A DNA stretch of 57,425 bases from assembly GCA_002342785.1 (NCBI GenBank), contig DDQV01000030.1, positions 1 through 57,425 on the forward strand. Direction: 5' to 3'. This document shows positions 26,263 through 35,148 of the stretch, one piece after another. This DNA is from Fusobacteriaceae bacterium UBA2433 (lineage in GTDB: Bacteria; Fusobacteriota; Fusobacteriia; Fusobacteriales; Fusobacteriaceae). Each line of letters opens with the position of its first letter. Position 1 is the first letter of the stretch. The notes under the pieces were generated by a model. The model did not search any database, was not told where the DNA came from, and was given only the letters and a program-made list of their open reading frames with translations. Both the position numbers and the translations under genes were made by a program.

Positions 26263-28425
26263 TTATAGTCCTTTCTTAGTCAATGCTACCCTATTTCTAC
26301 TATAATCTATATTATCTACCTTTACTTTTATTATTTCTCCAACTGCCAATTCACTAGTCATATCTATTATTTTTTTTTCAAATTTTGATATATGTAAAAG
26401 TGCATCATTTTTTAATCCAATATCAATAAAAGCTCCAAAATTAACTACATTTCTCACAGTTCCTTCTAACTCCATTCCTTCTTTTAAATCTGATATTTTC
26501 AATACATCTGATTTTAATAATGGTTTTGGTATATCATCTCTAGGATCTCTTCTATCTCTTATTAGTGCTTCGAAAATATCTTTGGCAGTCTCCCTTCCTA
26601 CTTCCTCATTTATTATAAATTCTTCCAAATCCATAGTCTTTAAGTTAGTTCTTACACCTACTAAATCTTTCTTATATTGATCTAAACTAGTATTGTTATT
26701 TTTCAACATTTTTTCAGCCATTTTATAAGATTCTGGATGGATTATAGTATTATCTAATGGATTTTTACTCTCAGGTACTATCAAAAAACCTGCCATTTGT
26801 TCATAGGCTTTAGCCCCTAATCCCTTAACTTTTAAAAGTTCTTTCCTAGCAGTAAATTTTCCATTTACCTTTCTATATTCCTCTATATTTTTTGCTACAT
26901 TTTTTTTAACACCAGATATATAAGCTAATAAGGCCCAAGATGCTGTATTGACATTTATTCCAACTGAGTTTACTACGCCCTCTATAACATCTCCTAAAGA
27001 ACTTTCTAATTTTTTTTGATTTACATCATGTTGATACATTCCTACACCAATAGATTTAGGATCTATCTTAACTAACTCTGCTAAAGGATCTTGGATTCTT
27101 CTAGCTATAGATATAGCACCTCTAACTGTCACATCAAAATCAGGAAATTCTTCTGCTGCAATTTTTGATGCAGAATACACAGAAGCTCCCGCTTCATTTA
27201 CAATAAGATATTTTACATCTCTTTTAACTTCTTTTAATAACTCTGCCACAAAAGCTTCTGTTTCACGTGATGCCGTACCATTTCCAATAGCTATAATATC
27301 TATTTTATATTTTTCTATATATTCCAATATTTTTTTCTTAGCTTCTTCTAATTTTCCAGGATTATGCATTCCCTTTACTAAATATAATACATCATCCATT
27401 TGATAAAATCCATCTGAATTTATAACAACAGTCTTGCATCCTGTTCTATAAGCAGGATCTAACCCTAAAATATTTTTTTCATATAGAGGTGGTTGCAACA
27501 TTAAATTTTTAAGATTTTCTTTAAATATTTTAATAGCATCTAATTCAGCTTTTTCAGTCATAATATTTCTTACTTCTCTTTCTACTGATGGCAAAATAAG
27601 TCTACTTAAAGCATCTCTTACAACTTCTAAATAGAATTCTTTTAAACCTCTATTTACAAATTCACTCAATAAATTAAATTCTATCATCTCTCTAGTTTTA
27701 TCATTTAATTTTATAGAAACTGAAATGATTTTTTCTTTTTCTCCACGATTTACAGCTAAGATTCTATGAGATGGCATCCTAGATACATTTTCTAAATGTT
27801 CATAATAATCTTCATATGTTTTTTTCTCATCTAATGCTTTATTTTTTTTAATTAAAGTTGTATTAACTTCTCCAAATTTCAACATTTTTTCTCTTATATT
27901 TTCTCTATATTTAGCTTTTTCACTTATATTTTGAGCTAAAATTAATTTAGCACCTTCTATAGCATCTTTAATTTCTAATATATTTTCATTAATATATTTT
28001 TTTGATTCTTCCTCTATGTCATCTAGTTTAATCTCTCTTTTTCTCATGTACAAAGCCAAAGACTCTAAACCATTTTCTATAGCTATATCGGCCTTTGTTC
28101 TCTTTTTCTTTTTATATGGTAAGTATAGATCTTCTACTCTTTGTAATTTCTTAGCACTTAAGATAGATCCTTCCAATTTTTCTGTCAGTTTTCCTTGTTC
28201 ACTTATTAATTTTATAACTTCTTCTTTTCTTTTTTCTAGATTTCTCATATAAGTAATCTTTTCTAAAATCTCTCTTATAACTACTTCATCTAAATTTTCT
28301 GTAACCTCTTTTCTATATCTTGAAATAAAAGGAACTGTAGCCCCCTCATCCAATAATTTAATCGTATTTTCTACTTGTATCACTTTAATCTTTAATTCTT
28401 CCGCTACCATTTTATTAATATTCAA
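26263..28425 (-). CDS. tex: Tex-type RNA-binding transcription accessory protein
   Basis: Conserved nucleic-acid-binding protein. Domain order: N-terminal helical Tex region, YqgF/RNase H-like fold (ILGLDPAYRTGCKTVV), helix-hairpin-helix (KGLGAKAYEQMAGFL) and a C-terminal S1 domain (LEGTVRNVVNFGAFIDIGLKNDALLHIS). 720 residues, normal. The start is TTG 28425: GGGTGG lies eight bases upstream, whereas the first ATG (28410) is 23 bases away. First gene of the run tex-kinase-ileS-lspA-glyQ-glyS. Confidence 0.95.
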   Translation of the reverse strand: MNINKMVAEELKIKVIQVENTIKLLDEGATVPFISRYRKEVTENLDEVVIREILEKITYMRNLEKRKEEVIKLISEQGKLTEKLEGSILSAKKLQRVEDLYLPYKKKKRTKADIAIENGLESLALYMRKREIKLDDIEEESKKYINENILEIKDAIEGAKLILAQNISEKAKYRENIREKMLKFGEVNTTLIKKNKALDEKKTYEDYYEHLENVSRMPSHRILAVNRGEKEKIISVSIKLNDKTREMIEFNLLSEFVNRGLKEFYLEVVRDALSRLILPSVEREVRNIMTEKAELDAIKIFKENLKNLMLQPPLYEKNILGLDPAYRTGCKTVVINSDGFYQMDDVLYLVKGMHNPGKLEEAKKKILEYIEKYKIDIIAIGNGTASRETEAFVAELLKEVKRDVKYLIVNEAGASVYSASKIAAEEFPDFDVTVRGAISIARRIQDPLAELVKIDPKSIGVGMYQHDVNQKKLESSLGDVIEGVVNSVGINVNTASWALLAYISGVKKNVAKNIEEYRKVNGKFTARKELLKVKGLGAKAYEQMAGFLIVPESKNPLDNTIIHPESYKMAEKMLKNNNTSLDQYKKDLVGVRTNLKTMDLEEFIINEEVGRETAKDIFEALIRDRRDPRDDIPKPLLKSDVLKISDLKEGMELEGTVRNVVNFGAFIDIGLKNDALLHISKFEKKIIDMTSELAVGEIIKVKVDNIDYSRNRVALTKKGL

Positions 28426-28460
28426 TTATTTTTCCACCCGCCTTCATATTTTTACTCATA

Positions 28461-28469
28461 ATTATACCA
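28461..28469 (-). promoter_or_regulatory. Extended -10 promoter of tex
   Basis: TGGTATAAT on the minus strand (28469-28461), with no good -35 box. It lies about 35 bases upstream of the tex start, directly behind the galU terminator. Confidence 0.55.
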
Positions 28470-28485
28470 TACCAAACTATTTTTT

Positions 28486-28528
28486 AAAAATAAAAAGAGA
28501 GTACAGAAGGTATCTGTCCCTTCTATAC
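28486..28528 (-). terminator. Terminator after galU
   Basis: Stem GTACAGAAGG (28501-28510) / CCTTCTATAC (28519-28528), one mismatch, followed on the minus strand by CTCTTTTTATTTTT. Confidence 0.85.
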
Positions 28529-28540
28529 CCTTTATCTTTA

Positions 28541-29416
28541 TTATAGCTTAATCGTTTTCAAATATTCTTTTAATCCCTCTTTGGTTTCTTCATTTCGCAA
28601 ACCAAATTCTATATTAGCTTTGAGTAATCCCAATTTACTTCCAATATCATATCTTTTACCTTTAAATCTATATGCTCCTACATTTTTCCCATCTTTTATC
28701 ATAGATAAAATTGAATCTGTAAGTTGTATCTCACCACCTACACCTGGTTTTTGATTTTCTAAATGTTTAAATATATCACTAGTTAAAAGATATCTTCCTA
28801 AGCAAGCCATCTTAGATGGTGCATCTTCTAATCTTGGTTTTTCTATAAAATCATCCATTAAAACAGTATCTTCATCTAAATTTTTAATTGGTTTGACTAT
28901 CCCATATTTAGATACATCTTCATCTAGAACTTCTTGAACTCCTATTACACTATTTCCATATTTTTCATAATTTTCTATAAGTTGTTTAGTTACAGGTTTT
29001 TCCTCATTGTACATAATATCGTCACCTAAAGCAATAATAAATGGTTCATCACCTATAAATGGTTTTGCTTTTAGAATCGCATGACCTAATCCAAGAGGTT
29101 TATTTTGTCTTACATAAAATATATTAGCCATACTAGATATATATTTTATTTTTTCTAAAAGTTGCAACTTTTCTTTTTCTTCTAAAGTTTTTTCTACTTC
29201 AAAGGAATAATCAAAATGATCTTCGATAGAGTTTTTATTTCTTCCAGTTACTATTACTATATCTGTTATCCCTGACTCTACTAATTCTTCTACTATATAT
29301 TGTAGAGATGGTCTATCTACAATTGTGAGCATCTCCTTTGGTTGTGCTTTAGTCGCAGGAAGTACTCTTGTTCCAAGTCCTGCTGCTGGTATAACTGCTT
29401 TTGTAATTTTTTTCAT
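28541..29416 (-). CDS. galU: UTP-glucose-1-phosphate uridylyltransferase
   Basis: Makes UDP-glucose for glycan and lipopolysaccharide synthesis; pairs functionally with galE at 43 kb. Nucleotide-binding signature VIPAAGLGTRVLPATKAQPK at the N-terminus, GLGHAILKAKPFIGDEPF and the C-terminal GKRYDIGSKLG. 291 residues. ATG 29416 is chosen because AGGAG is six bases upstream; the ATG two codons earlier abuts the Shine-Dalgarno. Follows metG by 55 bases, likely in one transcript. Confidence 0.96.
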   Translation of the reverse strand: MKKITKAVIPAAGLGTRVLPATKAQPKEMLTIVDRPSLQYIVEELVESGITDIVIVTGRNKNSIEDHFDYSFEVEKTLEEKEKLQLLEKIKYISSMANIFYVRQNKPLGLGHAILKAKPFIGDEPFIIALGDDIMYNEEKPVTKQLIENYEKYGNSVIGVQEVLDEDVSKYGIVKPIKNLDEDTVLMDDFIEKPRLEDAPSKMACLGRYLLTSDIFKHLENQKPGVGGEIQLTDSILSMIKDGKNVGAYRFKGKRYDIGSKLGLLKANIEFGLRNEETKEGLKEYLKTIKL

Positions 29417-29471
29417 ATTCATCTCCTTTGATTATTATTTTATAATTATAAAAATATTTAAAAGAAAATTC

Positions 29472-31385
29472 TTATTTTATTTTACTTCCTATTTTCACAG
29501 AATCATCTATAAAGATTAATTTTGTTTTCTTTTTCTCTACTGTAGTTAATAACATTCCTTGGGATATTTCTCCCTGTAATTCTACTGAATTTAAATTTAA
29601 AACTGCCATTACTTTTTTCCCTACTAACTCTTCAGGTTTTTTATAAACTTTAGCTATTCCAGATACTATTTGTCTAATGCCAGATCCTGTCTCCACCTTA
29701 AATTTAATCAATCTTTTAGAATTTTCTACTAATTCTGCTTCTAATATTTCTACTACAGCCATCTCTATTTTTTCAAAATCACTAATATCAATAGGATTTT
29801 CAATAACTAAATTTTTATTTACCTCTAATTTAACTATTTCTGCAGGTTTTTCTAATCGTGGGAAAATAGGAGTAGCTTTTCCTAATTTATGTCCAACTTT
29901 TAAAACATCCCATACTTTTATGTCCTCTACTTGAGCTAATTTTATATCTTCACAAATACCTAATTGTTCCCATATTTTAGCAGCTGATTCTGGAATATAT
30001 GGATATACTAATACAGCTATTTTATTTAATGCTTCTACTAAATTTTTAAGTACCACTGCTAATCTAGGTTTTCCTTCGTCAGTTTTAGCTAGAGCCCAAG
30101 GCATAGTTTCATCTATATACTTATTCATTCTTGACACAAATTTAAAGATAGTTTCCAAAGCTTTTGAAAATTCAACAGTGTTCATATATCTATCTACATC
30201 TATAAGTACTTCTTCCCATAACTCTTTAATTTCATTATCATAAATTTCATGACCTTCACCTGGTTCAATTACAGAATTAAAATATTTATCGTACATACCC
30301 AAAGTTCTGTTTAATAAGTTCCCTAAGTCATTAGAAAGATTGGCATTTACCCTATTTATCATAGCTGTAGTGTTATAATCTCCATCACTTCCAAAATGAA
30401 CTTCACTAAGTAAAAAATATCTGAAAGCATCTACACCATATTTTTCTATTTCTGCAATAGGGTCTACAACATTTCCCTTAGATTTAGACATCTTTTCTCC
30501 TGATACAGTCCACCATCCATGAGCTACTATCTTCTCCGGTAATTTTTCTCCAGCAGCAAGTAACATACAAGGCCATATTATAGCATGAAATCTTAATATA
30601 TCTTTTCCTAGTAAGTGTACAACTTCTCCATTTTTCCAAAATTTAGAAAATAATTCTTCATTATTTTCATATCCTACAGCTGTTAAATAATTTGTTAATG
30701 CATCAAACCATACATATGTGATATGACCTTCATCTATCTTTAAAGGAATTCCCCAGTCAAAAGTATTTCTAGAGATAGAAAGGTCCGTCAAACCTTGCTT
30801 TATAAAAGATATCACTTCATTTCTTCGACTCTTAGGTAAAATAAATTCAGGATTATTATCTATATGTTCTAATAGAATATCTTGATATTTACTCATTTTG
30901 AAAAAATATGATTCCTCTTTCACTACACTCAATTCTTTACCACAATCTGGACATCCATTTTCTCCTACAATTTGATTTTCAGGAACAAAAGTTTCACACG
31001 AAACACAATATTTCCCTTCATAAGATCCCTTATATATATCTCCATTGTCATATACTTTTTGAATAATTTTTTGTACGGCTTTTTTATGTCTTTCTTCAGT
31101 AGTTCTAATAAAATCATTATTATCTATATTTAATTTCTCCCACATTTCTTTAAATCTAACTGACATTTTATCTGTCCATTCTTGAGGAGTATATCCCATT
31201 TCAACTGCTTTTTCTTCTACTTTTTGACCATGTTCATCAGAACCAGTCAAGAAAAAAACATCATATCCCATTGTCTTTTTATATCTAGCTAATACATCTG
31301 CTGCTATAGTTGTATATGCACTCCCTACATGGGGATCTCCATTTACATAATATATAGGTGTTGTTACATAAAAATTTTTATTCAT
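29472..31385 (-). CDS. metG: Methionyl-tRNA synthetase
   Basis: Class I synthetase. HIGH-type HVGS at 18-21, KMSKS in GEKMSKSKGN, and a zinc knuckle (CVSCETF ... CPDCGKE). The C-terminal extension carries the tRNA-binding EMAP/Trbp111 domain (KFKVETGSGIRQIVSGIAKVY). 637 residues, the long dimeric form. ATG 31385 has AAGGAG upstream. It follows the acyltransferase gene by 19 bases. Confidence 0.97.
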   Translation of the reverse strand: MNKNFYVTTPIYYVNGDPHVGSAYTTIAADVLARYKKTMGYDVFFLTGSDEHGQKVEEKAVEMGYTPQEWTDKMSVRFKEMWEKLNIDNNDFIRTTEERHKKAVQKIIQKVYDNGDIYKGSYEGKYCVSCETFVPENQIVGENGCPDCGKELSVVKEESYFFKMSKYQDILLEHIDNNPEFILPKSRRNEVISFIKQGLTDLSISRNTFDWGIPLKIDEGHITYVWFDALTNYLTAVGYENNEELFSKFWKNGEVVHLLGKDILRFHAIIWPCMLLAAGEKLPEKIVAHGWWTVSGEKMSKSKGNVVDPIAEIEKYGVDAFRYFLLSEVHFGSDGDYNTTAMINRVNANLSNDLGNLLNRTLGMYDKYFNSVIEPGEGHEIYDNEIKELWEEVLIDVDRYMNTVEFSKALETIFKFVSRMNKYIDETMPWALAKTDEGKPRLAVVLKNLVEALNKIAVLVYPYIPESAAKIWEQLGICEDIKLAQVEDIKVWDVLKVGHKLGKATPIFPRLEKPAEIVKLEVNKNLVIENPIDISDFEKIEMAVVEILEAELVENSKRLIKFKVETGSGIRQIVSGIAKVYKKPEELVGKKVMAVLNLNSVELQGEISQGMLLTTVEKKKTKLIFIDDSVKIGSKIK

Positions 31386-31404
31386 AATAAATCTCCTTTT
31401 ATTT

Positions 31405-32043
31405 TTAATTTTTAATTTTTAATTTTTTTTCTGCTTCCCTATCTAATTCTAATAAGATTTTCTCTACTTTTAATGCCACCACATTTAAATCTTCATTTGG
31501 CTCTATACTTATGGGTTCTCCTAATATACAAACTATTTTTGAAAATGGTTTTGGCAATTCTATCTTATCCCAAGTTTTTTTAAATACCCATTTATTTTTT
31601 GAAGCAGCACCAATAGGAACTAATTTTTTACCAGATTTTTGAGCCAAGAATAACATTCCAGGTTTCACCTTATATACCGGTCCTTTTGGTCCATCTACTG
31701 GAGTTCCAACAATATATCCATCTTTTAAAAATTTTACCATCTTCAAAAGACCTTTTACTGCATCTCTCCCACTAGAACCTCTAACAACTTCATATCCAAA
31801 TTTTTCTAAGGGCACACTAATTAATTCACCATCTTTAGAAGCACTTGCAAGAGCAGCTTTTCTTTTTAATTTATCCATAATCACAGTAATAGAAACTATC
31901 TTATTATGCCAAGAAACATACACTGCATTTTCATTCATAACTCCTTCTGCACTTATTTTTTCAACTTTATAAGTTTTAGATAAAATCCTCAAGACATAGT
32001 AGATTAACAATCCAAATATTTTATACTTTTTTTGTTCTTTCAT
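31405..32043 (-). CDS. DUF374 lysophospholipid acyltransferase-like protein
   Basis: Membrane-associated acyltransferase of the DUF374 group, related to enzymes of lipid A or phospholipid acylation. Catalytic-type motif VSWHNK, then GELISVPLEKFGYEVVRGSSGRDA and GTPVDGPKGPVYKVKPG. 212 residues. The start is ATG 32043, seven bases after GGGAG; the 13-codon upstream extension lacks a ribosome binding site. Just upstream are two TATAAT boxes with TGN extensions that could serve as promoters. Confidence 0.88.
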   Translation of the reverse strand: MKEQKKYKIFGLLIYYVLRILSKTYKVEKISAEGVMNENAVYVSWHNKIVSITVIMDKLKRKAALASASKDGELISVPLEKFGYEVVRGSSGRDAVKGLLKMVKFLKDGYIVGTPVDGPKGPVYKVKPGMLFLAQKSGKKLVPIGAASKNKWVFKKTWDKIELPKPFSKIVCILGEPISIEPNEDLNVVALKVEKILLELDREAEKKLKIKN

Positions 32044-32164
32044 CAGTTCACTCCCTATCCTCTTAATGATTAAAAAATTCAATTATACCACTGTATTATA
32101 ACACAACTTTTTTATATTCCCAGTAAAAAATCATAGCAAAACAAAATAAATAATAATATATTAC

Positions 32165-32192
32165 ATAAAAAAAGAGCTCGAAAGCTCTTTTA
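32165..32192 (-). terminator. Terminator after ybaB
   Basis: Perfect 9-bp stem AAAAGAGCT/AGCTCTTTT with a TTCG loop on the minus strand, followed by seven T, eight bases past the stop. Confidence 0.93.
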
Positions 32193-32200
32193 AATATAAT

Positions 32201-32560
32201 TTAAAATAATCCTGGAATATTCATCCCACCAGTCACTGAAGACATCTCTTTTTCTGCTAATTCTTCAGCTTGTCTCATTGCTTCTGCCACTGCTGATACA
32301 ATAAGATCCTCTAACATCTCTTTATCATTATCTTCTACAGCTTCCTTTAAAATTTCATCTGAAATATTCATTGAAATAATCTCTTTTTGTCCATTAATCT
32401 TAACCTTTACTGCTCCTCCACCAACTGAAGTTTCTAATTCTTTACCTTTTAATTCTTCTTGAATTTCTAACATTTTTTGTTGCATTACTTGCGCCTGCTT
32501 TAATATATCTCCTTGATTCCCTGCTGCTTTATTTCCTTTAGATTTAATTTTTCTAACCAA
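32201..32560 (-). CDS. YbaB/EbfC-family nucleoid-associated protein
   Basis: Small DNA-binding dimer. 119 residues: helical N-terminus (GDILKQAQVMQQKMLEIQEEL), central sheet ETSVGGGAVKVKINGQKEI, and a helical C-terminus (LEDLIVSAVAEAMRQAEELAEKEM) ending in GGMNIPGLF as in other family members. The start is TTG 32560 with GGAGG eight bases upstream. Usually found next to dnaX-recR; here it is a single-gene transcript. A promoter is seen at 32706-32736. Confidence 0.92.
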   Translation of the reverse strand: MVRKIKSKGNKAAGNQGDILKQAQVMQQKMLEIQEELKGKELETSVGGGAVKVKINGQKEIISMNISDEILKEAVEDNDKEMLEDLIVSAVAEAMRQAEELAEKEMSSVTGGMNIPGLF

Positions 32561-32705
32561 TTATTGTTCCTCCCTTTATTCATTTCTTCATTTAAATAGA
32601 TCTTTTTTACTTCTCATTATAGAACTTCTGTTTAAAATAAACTATCAGTATTTTAATGATGTCATTAATTATTTACACCTTTTTCATATAAAAATACTTC
32701 CTAAA

Positions 32706-32736
32706 ATTATAACATATCTACCTAGGACAATGTCAA
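32706..32736 (-). promoter_or_regulatory. Probable ybaB promoter
   Basis: -35 TTGACA (32736-32731), -10 TATAAT (32711-32706) with a TGT extension. The 19-bp spacer is long and contains the palindrome CCTAGG. Located just past the sppA stop. Confidence 0.5.
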
Positions 32737-32740
32737 TAAT

Positions 32741-34450
32741 TTAATTTAATTCATAGGGCATAAGTAAAAGTGGTGTTTTCAATTTAAATCTTGTACTCTG
32801 TGTCATAGGAGCTTTTATAAAACTTTTTAATTGTCCATATAAGCCTTTATATTTTTTCATAATTTCATAGACACCTTTTTTTTCTATTATTTCAACAACT
32901 TGATAATCTTCTAATTTCAAATCTTTTCCTAAAGTTTTTATAGTTGTTTCTAATCCACCTATTTCATCTACTAATCCATTTTCTACCCCTTCTTCTCCTA
33001 ACCAAATCCTTCCCCCTGCAATATTTTCTAATTTGTCTAAAGAGATATGTCTTCCTAAACTTACCCTATTTTTAAATTCATCATATACTCCCAAACTAGA
33101 GATTTTAATTTTTTTAATTTCTCCTGGTGTCATATTTGTAGTCAATGAATTTATTCCAGAATATCTACCTTTTTCTATTTTTTCTATATTAACCATAGAT
33201 TTTTTAATCAATCCACTTATCTCAGGAATTACAGACACGACTCCTATAGAACCTGTTATAGTTGATTTTGTTGCAAATATTTTTGTTGCTCCAGCTGATA
33301 TATAGTAGCCTCCTGATGCTGCTACTCCTCCCATTGATACATATATTGGTTTACTTATTTTAGATATCTCATGATGTATTATTTCAGATGCAAGTGCTGA
33401 ACCACCTGGAGAATTTACCCTCAATACTATTCCCTTTACCTCATTATCTTTTTCTGCTTTTTCTAACTCTATTTTTATTTTTTCTATATCTATACTATCT
33501 TCATTTCTAGTAGATCCTTGGTATACTATATCTCCAGAAGCGTATATTAAAGCAATTTTTTCTGGTTTTTCTACAACTTTTATAGTGGTTAAATAATCTT
33601 TTAAAGATATTTTTCTTTCAATCTTATAATTTTTATCTAAATCATTTTCATAACTAAATCCATCTATAATCCCGATTTTTTTACCATATATTGAATTTAT
33701 CATAACTAATTCACCATCTAATATGGCATTATTTATTAAATTCTTTTGTATATTTCTCCTCTCTGAAATCTCCTCTATCCTATCACTATATATTCTGTCA
33801 TATACTCTTTTAATATCTTTTTTGAACTCTCCTGACATTTTTTCCTTTGAATACTGCTCTCCATAAGCCTTATAATCTCCTATGTGAATAACATTGAATT
33901 TTATACCAACATAATCTGCTAGATTTTTAAAATAATTAAATTCTTTGTAATATCCACTTAGATTTATTGAAGACGATTGAATAGGTGGCATTATTATTTT
34001 GGTAGCATATATTGCTAATCTATAATTTTGATTGTTTATATTTCTACTAAATGCATATACTTTTTTTCCATTCTTTTTAAAATCATCTAGTTCTTCACCA
34101 ATTTCTTCTATATTGTTAGCTGAAAGTTTTATATTATCAATATCCATATATATGCCATCTATATTAAGATCCTTAGCAGCTTTTTTTATTCCCTTTAACA
34201 CTTCATATAGCTCTATAGTTTCTTCTAATTCAAATAATTCTCCTCTATCTTTTTCAACTATTTTTTTAGAAAAATCAAGTTCTAAATAGCTATTTTTTTT
34301 AACTATAACTTCTTTTTTGTATTCAGTTAAAGTAGCAGTAAAAACTCCTGCTATAATAGCTAGAAATATTATTACAACTAAGATTGCTTGTAATACTTGT
34401 TTAGAAAAAAATAAAATAATTTTTCCAATATATTTTAAAATTGTTTTCAT
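32741..34450 (-). CDS. sppA: Signal peptide peptidase SppA, long (67K) form
   Basis: Inner-membrane serine/lysine protease digesting cleaved signal peptides. N-terminal membrane helix (about 10-35), then two tandem ClpP-like domains. The catalytic lysine is in HIGDYKAYGEQYS of the first half and the serine in VNSPGGSALASE of the second. About 569 residues, the fused length seen in E. coli. The start is ATG 34450 with GGGGTG four bases upstream; an ATG four codons earlier lacks a Shine-Dalgarno. Start confidence is moderate. Confidence 0.94.
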   Translation of the reverse strand: MKTILKYIGKIILFFSKQVLQAILVVIIFLAIIAGVFTATLTEYKKEVIVKKNSYLELDFSKKIVEKDRGELFELEETIELYEVLKGIKKAAKDLNIDGIYMDIDNIKLSANNIEEIGEELDDFKKNGKKVYAFSRNINNQNYRLAIYATKIIMPPIQSSSINLSGYYKEFNYFKNLADYVGIKFNVIHIGDYKAYGEQYSKEKMSGEFKKDIKRVYDRIYSDRIEEISERRNIQKNLINNAILDGELVMINSIYGKKIGIIDGFSYENDLDKNYKIERKISLKDYLTTIKVVEKPEKIALIYASGDIVYQGSTRNEDSIDIEKIKIELEKAEKDNEVKGIVLRVNSPGGSALASEIIHHEISKISKPIYVSMGGVAASGGYYISAGATKIFATKSTITGSIGVVSVIPEISGLIKKSMVNIEKIEKGRYSGINSLTTNMTPGEIKKIKISSLGVYDEFKNRVSLGRHISLDKLENIAGGRIWLGEEGVENGLVDEIGGLETTIKTLGKDLKLEDYQVVEIIEKKGVYEIMKKYKGLYGQLKSFIKAPMTQSTRFKLKTPLLLMPYELN

Positions 34451-34599
34451 TTCACACCCCATTATTACATTTATTATCTATCTAAATTTATTTTATCATA
34501 AAAAATTGTATTAAGTTTGTTTATTTTGGTTTAAATTATTTTTTTTCTTTGCAAATAAATTATAGATAAAAGTCATAATTTAAACAGTGACACACTCCC

Positions 34600-34895
34600 C
34601 CACCTAGCCTATGAAAGAAAATAGCTTGAGGAAGGGGTCTTCTTGGGAAGATGCTTTGTGTAGAAAATCAGATCTAGAATTTTTAATCTTTTGGTGAACA
34701 CTAGCGACTTTTAGATTTAAATTTAGGGTATCCAGTTTTCTTTTGAAAGAAATTCTTAAAAGTTTTTTCAAGATTTTTAAGTGCCATTTGCAAAGAAATA
34801 CTGTCTACTTCTTTTAAGAACTCTAATTCTTTTTTTAAAATTGGAGGTTCTTTAGTTGGTAATATTCTAAAATTAAAAGTTTTGTTATATTTAAT
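34600..34895 (-). pseudogene. Wrecked IS200/IS605 tnpB with internal deletions
   Basis: Minus-strand translation gives recognisable OrfB pieces. It starts KYNKTFNFRILPTKEP (N-terminal TnpB), runs into LKKELEFLKEVDSISLQMAL and FKNFFQKKTGYPKFKSKSR, then a stop (34703-34701). A second frame gives VHQKIKNSRSDFLHKASS, which belongs to the middle of TnpB. The regions between, and all RuvC and zinc-finger parts, are gone. Downstream, 34605-34640 holds a GC-richer imperfect hairpin (AGCTAT...ATAGGCT, flanked by CCCC and GGGGG), probably the right end. No transposase function can remain. Confidence 0.7.
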
Positions 34896-34956
34896 CTCAA
34901 GATGGAATTAATTAGAAAACCTTTGCTATTCATCCCACTCCTAATGAAAGATGGAA
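34887..34956 (-). mobile_element. Left end of the dead IS200/IS605 element
   Basis: Sits directly in front of the tnpB remnant and matches 16878-16946 in inverted orientation. The unit GATGGAATT occurs on the plus strand at both sides of it. Beyond it, to about 35040, only A/T-rich sequence without a gene is seen before the abgT promoter. Confidence 0.6.
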
Positions 34957-35062
34957 TTTTCTAAATAAAATTTAATAAATTTTATTTTATTTTTATTTTT
35001 TTGAATTTTTTTTGTTTTATGTTCTTTTATCGATCTTTTTAAACTTTTTTCATTATAAACTA

Positions 35063-35091
35063 TTGACTTTCTATATTGTATAAGTTATACT
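35063..35091 (+). promoter_or_regulatory. Promoter of the AbgT-family transporter gene
   Basis: -35 TTGACT (35063-35068), 17-bp spacer, -10 TATACT (35086-35091), about 58 bases before the start codon. Confidence 0.75.
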
Positions 35092-35148
35092 CCTATTATA
35101 TATCTAATAAAAAATTAATTTTATTAATAAAAAACAGAGGAGGAATGT

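Noticed and set aside
29677..29934. Antisense open frames within metG and many other genes
   Set aside because: They lie wholly opposite well-identified genes, lack ribosome binding sites and recognisable products, and are expected in AT-rich DNA with biased codon use.
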